DNA from: an uncultured Bacilli bacterium
Lineage (GTDB): Bacteria > Bacillota_I > Bacilli_A > RFN20 > CAG-288
Assembly (NCBI GenBank): GCA_934700375.1
Contig: CAKUXT010000030.1
Location: 1-14,257, forward strand
Length of the DNA stretch: 14,257 bases
Direction of reading: 5' to 3'
A model generated the notes under the pieces. The model did not search any database. It saw only the letters and a program-made list of their open reading frames with translations, and was not told the origin of the DNA. Below, piece after piece: positions 1-5,791 of the stretch (positions are counted from its first letter, which is position 1; each line of letters opens with the position of its first letter). The position numbers and the translations under genes were made by a program.

Positions 1-323
1 TGGGAGGCGATTATTTCTTCTGGCGTCATCGGATTTTTTCTCGGTCTTCCGCCTCCATAATGGCCGGTCTTCAGTTCCCTGCCTTCATTGTCGGCTTTCT
101 TCCAGTTTCCATAGGTATCTTTTATTCTGTCAAAGCCGATGAGATCAATGTCGAATCCGCAGTCGATGAAAGTCTGCCGGAGAGTGATTCCTTTTTTGAC
201 ATTTTCCAGGCAGAGGCGCTTGAAATCTGCCTCGAACACTATGTACTTGTCCGTGACCTTATGCACGTTCTCGTTCCTGCTTAGAATCTCTATCTGCTCC
301 TTGGTGAATCTTTTCTTGCTCAT
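1..323 (-). CDS. IS3-family transposase OrfA-like protein, partial (C-terminus beyond the window)
   Basis: The minus strand is open from an ATG at 323 to the window edge, giving 107 residues beginning MSKKRFTKEQIEILSRNENV. The N-terminal 'RFTKEQIE.L..N..V..VTDKYI.F...FK' pattern, a helical stretch around residues 34-75 and the 'GRPRKNPMTPEE' segment at 92-102 are what I know from the short OrfA (helix-turn-helix, DNA-binding) proteins of IS3-family elements in Clostridia and relatives. OrfA normally binds the element ends, and a -1 frameshift joins it to the OrfB integrase; that part lies outside the window. A G-rich stretch (GGGGGACC) precedes the ATG and may serve as ribosome binding site. 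The plus-strand reading frames over this stretch are shadows. The family call is from remembered sequence patterns, not a search. Confidence 0.8.
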   Translation of the reverse strand, partial: MSKKRFTKEQIEILSRNENVHKVTDKYIVFEADFKRLCLENVKKGITLRQTFIDCGFDIDLIGFDRIKDTYGNWKKADNEGRELKTGHYGGGRPRKNPMTPEEIIAS

Positions 324-353
324 TCTGGTCCCCCATTTCCGGACGGATGGCAG

Positions 354-420
354 AAAAAACGCCATCCAGCAACTAACTTCTTATATTATTACATAGTTAG
401 TTCACTGGATGGCGTTTTTT
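354..420. repeat. Long two-part hairpin between IS end and OrfA
   Basis: A 16-base arm AAAAAACGCCATCCAG (354-369) is exactly complementary to CTGGATGGCGTTTTTT (405-420). Inside it AACTAACT (371-378) pairs with AGTTAGTT (395-402), with a small bulge between the two stems. The A-tract and T-tract at the outer ends make it a bidirectional rho-independent terminator in form. It lies between the IS end and the OrfA start, so it could stop transcripts entering the element from flanking genes, or sequester the OrfA leader in read-through RNA. Confidence 0.8.
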
Positions 421-537
421 GTTTTCTGTTATCGTGTCCTAATTACGGGGTATAGTTTATTCCGCGAAATCCGGCTTTTATTCTTGGCTTTTCGGACCCG
501 ATTGACGCTTACATACCTTCATAATTTATCGTGCTAA

Positions 538-948
538 TCTACAAACCGAGATGAAGACCACAGAATCTTCGAAGTTGTGTTGGAACAGGAAACATACAAA
601 AAGGAAGCGACAAGGAATCTGCTGTCGCCGAAAGGAATTGAGATGCGTGTGAACAGGAGCATCCAGGTGGAAGGCGTGTTCGGAATAATCAAGCAGGATT
701 ACGGAAGGGACAGGCTTCAGAGAAGAGGAATTATAAAAGTGAAACTTGAGATGGCTCTGAAATTTCTAGGCCTGAACATCGCAAAGCTGTTCCGTTTCTA
801 TGAGACCGGTAAGACGAACTAATTCTGGACTGCCCCGGAGGATCTGGAGGCGGAGGAGTTCAAGAAGCCGAGCGTAAAACGGCAATGGATGAGGGAAACG
901 GAAAAGAGCAAGAAAAAAAGACTGCTGCATCTCCTAGCAATCAGCTAG
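538..948 (+). pseudogene. IS1182-type transposase, 3' remnant with internal stop
   Basis: The frame is open from 538 (a stop lies at 535-537) to a TAA at 820-822, then continues open in the same frame for 41 more codons (FWTAPEDLEAEEFKKPSV...) to a TAG at 946-948. The first part contains 'RNLLSPKGIEMRVNRSIQVEG' followed by VFGIIKQDYG and 'KVKLEMALKFLGLNIAKL', the C-terminal signature of DDE transposases of the IS1182 group, including the catalytic glutamate region (VEG-FG-IK). Only about 135 residues of an expected 450 or more remain. The mid-frame TAA looks like a nonsense mutation because coding-like sequence continues beyond it. The 78 bases between the IS3 end and 538 show no recognisable gene and may be decayed remnant. 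The gene is not expected to be functional. Confidence 0.75.
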
Positions 949-964
949 GTTTTGCAACAGCCCC
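948..964. repeat. Right terminal inverted repeat of the IS1182-type remnant
   Basis: Reading outward-in on the minus strand the end is GGGGCTGTTGCAAAACC, a form common at the ends of IS1182-group elements (remembered pattern). It starts directly at the final TAG of the transposase remnant, as expected for a right end. No matching left end is visible in 1-540, so the left part was lost, probably with the arrival of the IS3 element. Confidence 0.6.
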
Positions 965-973
965 AATAATAAT

Positions 974-1951
974 TCAGTCTGTATAAAGAGAATAGATTTC
1001 AGAGACAGGTGCGTTCTGACTGATGGCAACGATTGCGTTGCAGATGATGTCAGCCAAAGAGATGACCTTGATCGGAATATCTTTGTTGTCGACGAACTTC
1101 TCGGCAAGCGGGATGGAATCCGTGACATAAAGCTTTTCGAAGACCTTTGCAGTAGTCAGTCTCTCAAAGGCGGGATCGGATAAGACAGGATGAGTGACTG
1201 CCATGAAGATTTTCTTGGCTCCAGCGCCCTTTAAAGCCTTTGCTGCGGCGATTGCGCTGCCTGCGGTATCGATCATATCATCGATGATGATACAATCCTT
1301 ATCCTGGACGCTACCGATGATGTTCATGACTTCAGGCTGATACTTGTTGTTTCTTCTCTTATCGATGATGGCAAGAGGCGTATTGAGCTTCTCTGCAATC
1401 TTTCTGGCACGGTTGACTCCGCCGTGATCAGGAGAGACTGTGACAACGTTCTCTTTATCGATATCCGGATCATTGAATAAGACATGGCCGATAAGAGGAA
1501 TAGCGGAAATATCGTCTTCCAGACAGGAGAAGAATCCCTGAATCTGAGCGGCGTGAAGATCGAAAGTGATGACTCTGTTGGCACCGGCTGTGACCAATAA
1601 GTCAGCGACTAGTTTGGAAGAGATCGGTTCTCTCGGTTTGGATTTACGATCCTGTCTGGCATAGCCGAAGTAAGGGATGATGACATTGATTTCGCCAGCG
1701 GATGCTCTTCTTAAGGAATCGATGAAGATCAATAATTCCATCAGGTTATCGTTGACCGGCGGACAAGTGGACTGAATGATGAAAACCTGTTTTCCTCTGA
1801 CAGTTTCAATAGGGCAGGCGAGGACTTCTTTGGATGGGAATTTAGCAAGATGGACATCAGCGAGTTTACAACCAAGCTTCTCAGCAACATTTTCGGCAAG
1901 TTCCGTATTAGCACTCAAAGCGTATAGGACTGCATTCTTATCGAGCTTCAT
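974..1951 (-). CDS. prs: Ribose-phosphate pyrophosphokinase (PRPP synthetase)
   Basis: A 325-residue cytosolic enzyme that transfers pyrophosphate from ATP to ribose 5-phosphate, making PRPP for purine, pyrimidine, NAD, histidine and tryptophan synthesis. Visible motifs are STCPPVNDNLMELLIFIDSL (61-80), the catalytic loop region PYFGYARQDRK (93-103), FDLHAAQIQGFF (130-141), the SPDHGG motif (173-178) and the PRPP-binding loop DDMIDTAGS (224-232). Length and order fit class I enzymes. The usual 'DGE' of the N-terminal 'F-DGE' motif is SKE here (40-42), a variation outside the catalytic loop. The ATG at 1951 is preceded by AGGAGG at good spacing. The gene follows the CDF gene after 90 bases and ends about 10 bases from an insertion-sequence end, with no terminator of its own visible. 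Confidence 0.97.
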   Translation of the reverse strand: MKLDKNAVLYALSANTELAENVAEKLGCKLADVHLAKFPSKEVLACPIETVRGKQVFIIQSTCPPVNDNLMELLIFIDSLRRASAGEINVIIPYFGYARQDRKSKPREPISSKLVADLLVTAGANRVITFDLHAAQIQGFFSCLEDDISAIPLIGHVLFNDPDIDKENVVTVSPDHGGVNRARKIAEKLNTPLAIIDKRRNNKYQPEVMNIIGSVQDKDCIIIDDMIDTAGSAIAAAKALKGAGAKKIFMAVTHPVLSDPAFERLTTAKVFEKLYVTDSIPLAEKFVDNKDIPIKVISLADIICNAIVAISQNAPVSEIYSLYTD

Positions 1952-2041
1952 GTTAATCCTCCTAAAGCACGTCTATTAGTTTACAACAATCATTCAGAAT
2001 TATTAAGATTGAATGACAATTATTTGACAAAAAACTTCAGA
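1952..2041 (-). promoter_or_regulatory. prs leader with weak promoter-like sequence and inverted repeat
   Basis: The 90 bases between the CDF stop and prs hold an AGGAGG ribosome binding site and a 7-base inverted repeat TCATTCA (1990-1996) / TGAATGA (2010-2016) with a 13-base spacer. On the minus strand TTGTCA (revcomp of 2024-2029) could serve as a -35, but no good -10 is found at standard spacing. No terminator separates the CDF gene from prs, so prs may be partly read from the operon upstream. Nothing here resembles a known purine riboswitch or PurR box. Confidence 0.25.
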
Positions 2042-3013
2042 TTATCTTACATTCTCTTCCTGTTTGCGATGTGTTTCATCATCCGGCTCTGCGATGACAT
2101 AGACATTTTTGCATTCAGGGAAGGAAGAAAAGAGAACATTCTTGATCTTATCAGAGACAGCATCGCTTTCTTCCAAAGTCATGTTTTTGTCCTGAAGAAG
2201 ATAGATATCAAGATAGAATTTCTCGCTGAAAATACGAGAGTGAATCAGCTTCACGTTCTTTTCCTCAACGACAGTATAAAGAACCTTTTTGACTTCGTTC
2301 ATCTTCTCTTCGGAGATGGCGTGATCGGTGAGTTCTCTTGAAGCCGTCTGGAAGGTCTCTACGCCGATGACGATGACCATGATCGCAATCGGATAGGTGA
2401 ACAGGGAATCGAGGAAGTTGTTGTTCGGAAGCCAGACATAGCCAAACAGAGCGATGACTGCAGCGATAGAGGAGAAAGCATCGACGATCTGATGCCAGGC
2501 ATCTGCTCTCATCGCTTTGGAGTGGGCTTTCTTGGCGCCGTACATCGTGATGAAGAACATGATTCCCTTGATGAGAATACTTGCAAGAGCAAGCGAAAGA
2601 GAGACATACCACATCGAAGAAAATGCGATAGTCTGTTCAGCTTCTCCGCCTTTGATGATCTCAATCAAGGATTCAGTCGATTCGATGATGATCTCTCCTG
2701 CTGTGACAAACAGGATGATTGATAAGATCAAAGAGGCAATGCTCGCCCATCTTTCATATCCGTAATTGTATTTGTTGTTTCTTTTTCTCGCCGCGATCCA
2801 GACGGAGATGACAGCGATGATGGTCGTAAGGACATCGCCTGTCCCGTGAACGCCATCGGAGAAGACCGCAGAAGAGGATACGACTCTTCCGACGATAATC
2901 TTGGTCACACCTAAGAGAAGATTCAAGACGACGGAGATGATACCGATGATGGTCGCAATCTTCACCGGCTCCTTCTCTTGTTCTTCAATGCCTGCTTTTC
3001 TTTCTTTATTCAT
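2042..3013 (-). CDS. Cation diffusion facilitator (probable zinc/divalent metal efflux protein)
   Basis: A 323-residue membrane protein of the CDF family, which exports divalent metal ions in exchange for protons as a homodimer. Hydrophobic segments begin around residues 18, 50, 90, 132, 175 and 205, giving six membrane helices. The paired metal-site signatures are HxxxD in TM2 (H56, D60, within VFSDGVHGTGD) and HxxxD in TM5 (H174, D178, within ADAWHQIVDAF), a pattern usual for zinc-type members. The soluble C-terminal domain (from about 225, 'SRELTDHAISEEKMNEV') fits the cytoplasmic dimerisation domain. The ATG at 3013 is chosen because it lies inside the last codons of the thiamine pyrophosphokinase gene, an 8-base overlap typical of coupling, with an AAGGAT site upstream. 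The in-frame ATG at 3082 would give a 23-residue extension lying wholly inside that gene. Metal specificity is inferred. Confidence 0.9.
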   Translation of the reverse strand: MNKERKAGIEEQEKEPVKIATIIGIISVVLNLLLGVTKIIVGRVVSSSAVFSDGVHGTGDVLTTIIAVISVWIAARKRNNKYNYGYERWASIASLILSIILFVTAGEIIIESTESLIEIIKGGEAEQTIAFSSMWYVSLSLALASILIKGIMFFITMYGAKKAHSKAMRADAWHQIVDAFSSIAAVIALFGYVWLPNNNFLDSLFTYPIAIMVIVIGVETFQTASRELTDHAISEEKMNEVKKVLYTVVEEKNVKLIHSRIFSEKFYLDIYLLQDKNMTLEESDAVSDKIKNVLFSSFPECKNVYVIAEPDDETHRKQEENVR

Positions 3014-3647
3014 AGTAGCTATCCTTTGGTAATACAAGAAGAAGCGTTCCCTCTTTGACAGAGATTCTTCCTTCTTTGGCAATGAACTGATTCGATATCC
3101 CTAAAGGAACAGCATCATCTAAGCTGATGTCTTTTACGGTATAAAGAAGATTCTCGATATCGACGCCCTTGCTTTCCCCATTATAGCTGAAAACGGAGAG
3201 AAATCCACTGTTCAATGGTTTTAAGCGGATACATGAATTATGTATCATATGAACGACAATTTGATTGTTTTCTGAAAAAAGATAGCCTTTTGCCCCTTTT
3301 TTGACAAGATAGAAAAGGACCTGGATGTTGGCTAGGGTGTGTTCGATCTTTCCTCCTAGGCATCCATAGAATTCAAAAGTATCATATCCTTTTTCAAGAA
3401 GATATTTGACAGCGAAAAAGGTATCGGTATCATCCTTTTTGACAGGAAGGACGATCTTCTCTTTCGGATATTTGATAGACTTCTCATCGAGCGTATCAAA
3501 GTCGCCGATGAACAAGTCTGGTTCCATGCCATTAGAAAGAAACGCGTTATATCCGCCGTCGCAGGCGACAAAGATATCAGCTTTCTTCTCTTTGAGAAAA
3601 GAACAGTCTTTCAAAGGGCATGCTCCGACGATCACTGCTTTTTTCAT
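3006..3647 (-). CDS. thiN: Thiamine pyrophosphokinase
   Basis: A 213-residue cytosolic enzyme that converts thiamine plus ATP to thiamine diphosphate and AMP. Motifs in order are ACDGGYN (28-34), PDLFIGDFDTL (43-53) with acidic metal-binding residues, KKDDTDTFFA (70-79), GCLGGKIEHTLANIQ (95-109), and a C-terminal SNQF (185-188) that corresponds to the family's thiamine-binding end. In most members the fourth motif reads GG-R-x-D-H; here it is GG-K-I-E-H, a conservative change at both positions. The ATG at 3647 overlaps the stop of the upstream gene as ATGA, and the CDF start lies within its final codons, so three genes are translationally coupled. The length matches the family. Confidence 0.93.
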   Translation of the reverse strand: MKKAVIVGACPLKDCSFLKEKKADIFVACDGGYNAFLSNGMEPDLFIGDFDTLDEKSIKYPKEKIVLPVKKDDTDTFFAVKYLLEKGYDTFEFYGCLGGKIEHTLANIQVLFYLVKKGAKGYLFSENNQIVVHMIHNSCIRLKPLNSGFLSVFSYNGESKGVDIENLLYTVKDISLDDAVPLGISNQFIAKEGRISVKEGTLLLVLPKDSYYE

Positions 3648-4204
3648 TCGACAACCCCCGAAAGAAAGACGCCTTTCTTTTTTGCTTCTTCATAGACTTC
3701 TTTTTCTTTGTCGATCATCCCTAATTCAAGATAAAGCTTCATCAGGCCCTCATAGCCTTCCTTCATGCCGGATAAGGCTGCTTTTCTATAGTATTCAAGA
3801 GCACCCTTCCTATCGAGCTGGAATAAGTCTCCGTAATGCTTGCATTTAGCCATTTCAAGATAGGCTTTCTTATAACCGTGGTCACAACATATCCTCAGCG
3901 CGTTTCTGGCTTCTATCGGCTTGCTGTCTTTCCATAACAGATAAAGATAATAGGTTCCGAAATCGCTCCCTTCCTTCACAGCGAGAAGAGCCTGTCTGAT
4001 GGCATCTTCTTTTGTCAGAGAGAACAGGATATCGATCTCATTGAAATAACACTGGACCAGAAAGAGATGATTCTTTCCTTTGAAAGAGGAACTCGTCTGC
4101 AATATTTGTACGATATCATACTTCTGTTCAGCAGTCGTGAAGATATCTTTCGCCTTCTCGATAAGTTCTTTTAAGAGTTCATCTCTTGTCAGTTTCTTTT
4201 CCAT
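3644..4204 (-). CDS. Sel1-like/TPR repeat protein of unknown function
   Basis: A 186-residue soluble, probably all-helical protein with no signal peptide or membrane segment. I do not recognise a named family member. Residues 110-162 contain two Sel1-like repeat units ('GYKKAYLEMAKCKHYGDL..DRKGALEYYRKAALSGMKEGYEGLMKLYLELG'-type pattern: paired helices with A/G at fixed positions), and 67-108 looks like a more diverged unit. Such repeats are protein-protein interaction scaffolds. It is the first gene of a coupled operon with thiN and the CDF gene (4-base ATGA overlap). Unusually, no ribosome binding site precedes the ATG. Instead an extended -10 (TGCTATGAT) ends 6 bases before it, suggesting a leaderless message. 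It is separated from dnaN by a terminator. Coding status is well supported by the overlap and the repeat pattern. Confidence 0.8.
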   Translation of the reverse strand: MEKKLTRDELLKELIEKAKDIFTTAEQKYDIVQILQTSSSFKGKNHLFLVQCYFNEIDILFSLTKEDAIRQALLAVKEGSDFGTYYLYLLWKDSKPIEARNALRICCDHGYKKAYLEMAKCKHYGDLFQLDRKGALEYYRKAALSGMKEGYEGLMKLYLELGMIDKEKEVYEEAKKKGVFLSGVVE

Positions 4205-4210
4205 GTTTTT

Positions 4211-4219
4211 ATCATAGCA
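4211..4219 (-). promoter_or_regulatory. Extended -10 promoter for the Sel1/thiN/CDF operon
   Basis: The minus strand reads TGCTATGAT followed by AAAAACATG, where ATG is the start codon at 4204. TG-n-TATGAT is a near-consensus extended -10. Transcription starting about 7 bases beyond it would begin at or beside the A of the start codon. The -35 region falls in a T-rich tract with no good TTGACA match, acceptable for extended -10 promoters. Confidence 0.55.
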
Positions 4220-4234
4220 CGAAGAAAAAAAGAG

Positions 4235-4272
4235 AAAAAGAAAAAGGACTGAAATCGATTGATTTCAGTCCT
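4235..4272 (-). terminator. Rho-independent terminator of dnaN
   Basis: AGGACTGAAATC (4245-4256) and GATTTCAGTCCT (4261-4272) form a perfect 12-base stem with a 4-base loop. On the minus strand it starts 7 bases after the dnaN stop and is followed by TTTTTCTTTTTC, a good U-tract. Confidence 0.92.
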
Positions 4273-4279
4273 GTATGAT

Positions 4280-5428
4280 TTAGTTTGCAGTGATCGGCTG
4301 GAAGAGCTGGATGTTGTCTGGATTGTCGTTCTTGACAAAGACAGAACGAGTCGGACCATTTAAAGCGAAGGTGATCTCATCGCTTCTTAAAGCCTTGACA
4401 GCATCGATTGCATAATCGACATTGAAATAGATTTCAAAGACTTCTGTTCCCTCTTCCATGTTCAAGGAAGCGACGCGAAGCTTTTCTTCGGAGTTACCGT
4501 AATTGGAACTCTTTGCGCTCAGCGTGGCACCGCCGTCTTTGGAAAGGGTGAGCTTGACCTGAGAGTTTCTGCTATTGTCGGCAGAGGAGATGATCTTGAC
4601 ACGGTCAGCGGAGGAGAGGAAATCGCTCGTTAAGATTTTGAAGGTATAAGGATAGGAAGGAGGGATGAGATTTGTCGTGGAGAGGAAGTCTCCGTGAAGA
4701 AGTCTGGTGGAGATCATGACGTTGGAAGAGACAAAGAGTGCTCTCTGCTCATCGAGATAGATCGTGCATTCTCCGGTCTCAGAGATCTTTGTTGCCATAT
4801 CGAGAGATTTGACAGGGCAAGTGAAAGTGAAGTTGGCTTCCTGAGTCGGTTCAGGAAGTGTGAGAGAGGCAAGACGGAATCCGTCTGTTGCAATGAAGGA
4901 GAGCTTACCCATCAATGCTTTGACGTTGATGCCGGTATAGAGTTCGTTTCCCTTTGTCGAAACGGCATAGGATGTCGTATCGAACAAGGTCTTGAGATCC
5001 TTCAAAGGAACTGTGAATCCGATCTTTCCTTCCGGAATGACAAGATTGACATTCGGATATTCGTTTCCGTCTTTGGTGACGAGATTGAAAGTAGAATAAT
5101 CATCAGAGATATTCATCAATCCGGTATCGACCATATCGAGGGTGACGATCTCTCCGCCTAATTTGCTGATGATGTCCAAAAGCATCTTGGCAGGAGTCTG
5201 GATTGTTCCGTTTTCCAAAGAAAGGATGACATCATTTCCTTTCTCATCTTTGAGTCCCTGAGAGACCTTGGTGGAGATGGAGCCATCACTTGCGATAATG
5301 GAGACTCCTTCTTCATTGACATCGATGAGATAGTTCAGATATTGATTCTCGGCAGAACGGGAAGGAATTGCCTGAGATGCATAGGTCAGTAGCTTGAGAA
5401 GTTCAGATCTTTTGATTGTTAATTTCAT
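4280..5428 (-). CDS. dnaN: DNA polymerase III beta subunit (sliding clamp)
   Basis: A 382-residue protein that dimerises into the ring holding the replicative polymerase on DNA. The N-terminus MKLTIKRSELLKLLTYASQAIPSR has the standard clamp opening (M-x-x-x-I-x-R-x-x-L... followed by a helix and the 'AIPSR' turn). The three-domain clamp pattern can be followed, with 'GFTVPLKDLKTLFDTTSYAVS' starting domain 2 near 135, 'LSFIATDGFRLA' near 175, and the C-terminus ending PITAN in place of the common 'LP.R'-type end. Length is in the usual range. The ATG at 5428 has AGAAAGGACC upstream as ribosome binding site. It follows dnaA on the same strand but a strong terminator and about 360 bases of origin DNA lie between, so it needs its own promoter. 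It is followed by a terminator rather than recF or gyrB. Confidence 0.96.
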   Translation of the reverse strand: MKLTIKRSELLKLLTYASQAIPSRSAENQYLNYLIDVNEEGVSIIASDGSISTKVSQGLKDEKGNDVILSLENGTIQTPAKMLLDIISKLGGEIVTLDMVDTGLMNISDDYSTFNLVTKDGNEYPNVNLVIPEGKIGFTVPLKDLKTLFDTTSYAVSTKGNELYTGINVKALMGKLSFIATDGFRLASLTLPEPTQEANFTFTCPVKSLDMATKISETGECTIYLDEQRALFVSSNVMISTRLLHGDFLSTTNLIPPSYPYTFKILTSDFLSSADRVKIISSADNSRNSQVKLTLSKDGGATLSAKSSNYGNSEEKLRVASLNMEEGTEVFEIYFNVDYAIDAVKALRSDEITFALNGPTRSVFVKNDNPDNIQLFQPITAN

Positions 5429-5430
5429 AA

Positions 5431-5490
5431 AGAAAGGTCCTTTCTAAATATATATATATATATTATAAAATATAATAATTAATATATAAA
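5431..5490 (-). promoter_or_regulatory. Possible dnaN promoter and palindromic leader
   Basis: On the minus strand TATAAT (complement of 5462-5467) lies in a long AT tract, with a weak TTTATA at 17-base spacing. Just before the start codon, the ribosome binding site sits in a palindrome AGAAAGG-A-CCTTTCT (complement of 5431-5445) whose loop would carry the GGA core. The tract of alternating TA at 5448-5463 makes any single -10 call uncertain. Confidence 0.35.
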
Positions 5491-5754
5491 GTGAAAAGGG
5501 AAGGATTTCTCCTTTTTTCGTTTCCTATCAGATAATGATAATACTAAAGAATAATAATCTTAATAATAGTCGGTGTTGATAAGGTGGATAACTATTGTTT
5601 TTATATATTTTCAGTATTTTATTTTCTCTTATTTTGACGATAATCAAGCCAAAAATCAAGGAAAAATATAAGTTGGAAAGTTATCAACGTTGATAAGAAT
5701 ATCTGTGGTTCTGTGGTGCATGGATTTGGGATAACCACAGACTATTGTGGATAA
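5446..5754. other. oriC unwinding module in the dnaA-dnaN intergenic region
   Basis: This gene-free stretch holds the downstream half of a bipartite origin. DnaA boxes: a perfect TGTGGATAA (5746-5754), a 16-base palindrome TTATCAACGTTGATAA (5681-5696) that is two boxes tail to tail, and two adjacent boxes TGTTGATAA (5574-5582) and GGTGGATAA (5583-5591), each one base from consensus. A GC-rich step and DnaA-trio (5549-5573) follow the last pair. Beyond that, 5446-5548 is extremely AT-rich and is the likely DNA unwinding element. The order boxes, GC step, trio, AT-rich DNA matches the basal unwinding system known from Bacillus subtilis. Confidence 0.85.
5549..5573 (+). other. DnaA-trio element with GC-rich step
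   Basis: Reading the plus strand 3' to 5' away from the DnaA box at 5574, bases TCGG (5570-5573) are followed by triplets GAT, AAT, AAT, TCT, AAT, AAT, AAG (5569 down to 5549). The known DnaA-trio consensus is 3'-[G/A]A[T/A]-5'; five of the first six triplets fit. These triplets position a DnaA filament on single-stranded DNA during origin melting. Confidence 0.7.
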
Positions 5755-5786
5755 AAGAAAACCTCTTAGGTGACTGCCTAAGAGGT
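5753..5786 (-). terminator. Rho-independent terminator of dnaA
   Basis: ACCTCTTAGG (5761-5770) and CCTAAGAGGT (5777-5786) form a perfect 10-base stem with a 6-base loop starting 5 bases after the dnaA stop. On the minus strand it is followed by TTTCTTTT. It abuts the first DnaA box of the unwinding module, so it may shield the origin from dnaA transcription. Confidence 0.9.
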
Positions 5787-5791
5787 AAGGA

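Larger units (their letters stand above)
1..459 (-). mobile_element. IS3-family insertion sequence, left end and OrfA (partial)
   Basis: The element reads leftward out of the window. Its outer end is placed near 453-459 because the minus strand there reads TATACCCCGTAATTAGGACA, which has the ACCCC-(7 bases)-GGAC arrangement seen in IS3/IS150-type ends. The same arrangement with the same 7-base spacing recurs at 14191-14206. Inside the end come a long hairpin (354-420) and then OrfA. The exact terminal base is not certain to within a few bases, and the other end and any target duplication are outside the window. Confidence 0.6.

Noticed and set aside
60..396. Plus-strand open frames at the left edge
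   Set aside because: They are shadows of the minus-strand OrfA gene and the hairpin beside it; their translations show no family pattern.
2024..2029. Plus-strand TTGACA as a promoter
   Set aside because: It would drive transcription antisense into the CDF gene and no plus-strand gene follows; no good -10 at standard spacing.
3014..3082. Longer start for the CDF gene at 3082
   Set aside because: The extra 23 residues lie wholly inside the thiamine pyrophosphokinase gene and do not resemble a CDF N-terminus; the ATG at 3013 gives a typical coupled overlap.
3406..5161. Long plus-strand open frames opposite thiN, the Sel1 gene and dnaN
   Set aside because: They lie antisense to well-supported genes, lack ribosome binding sites and show compositionally biased, unrecognisable translations.
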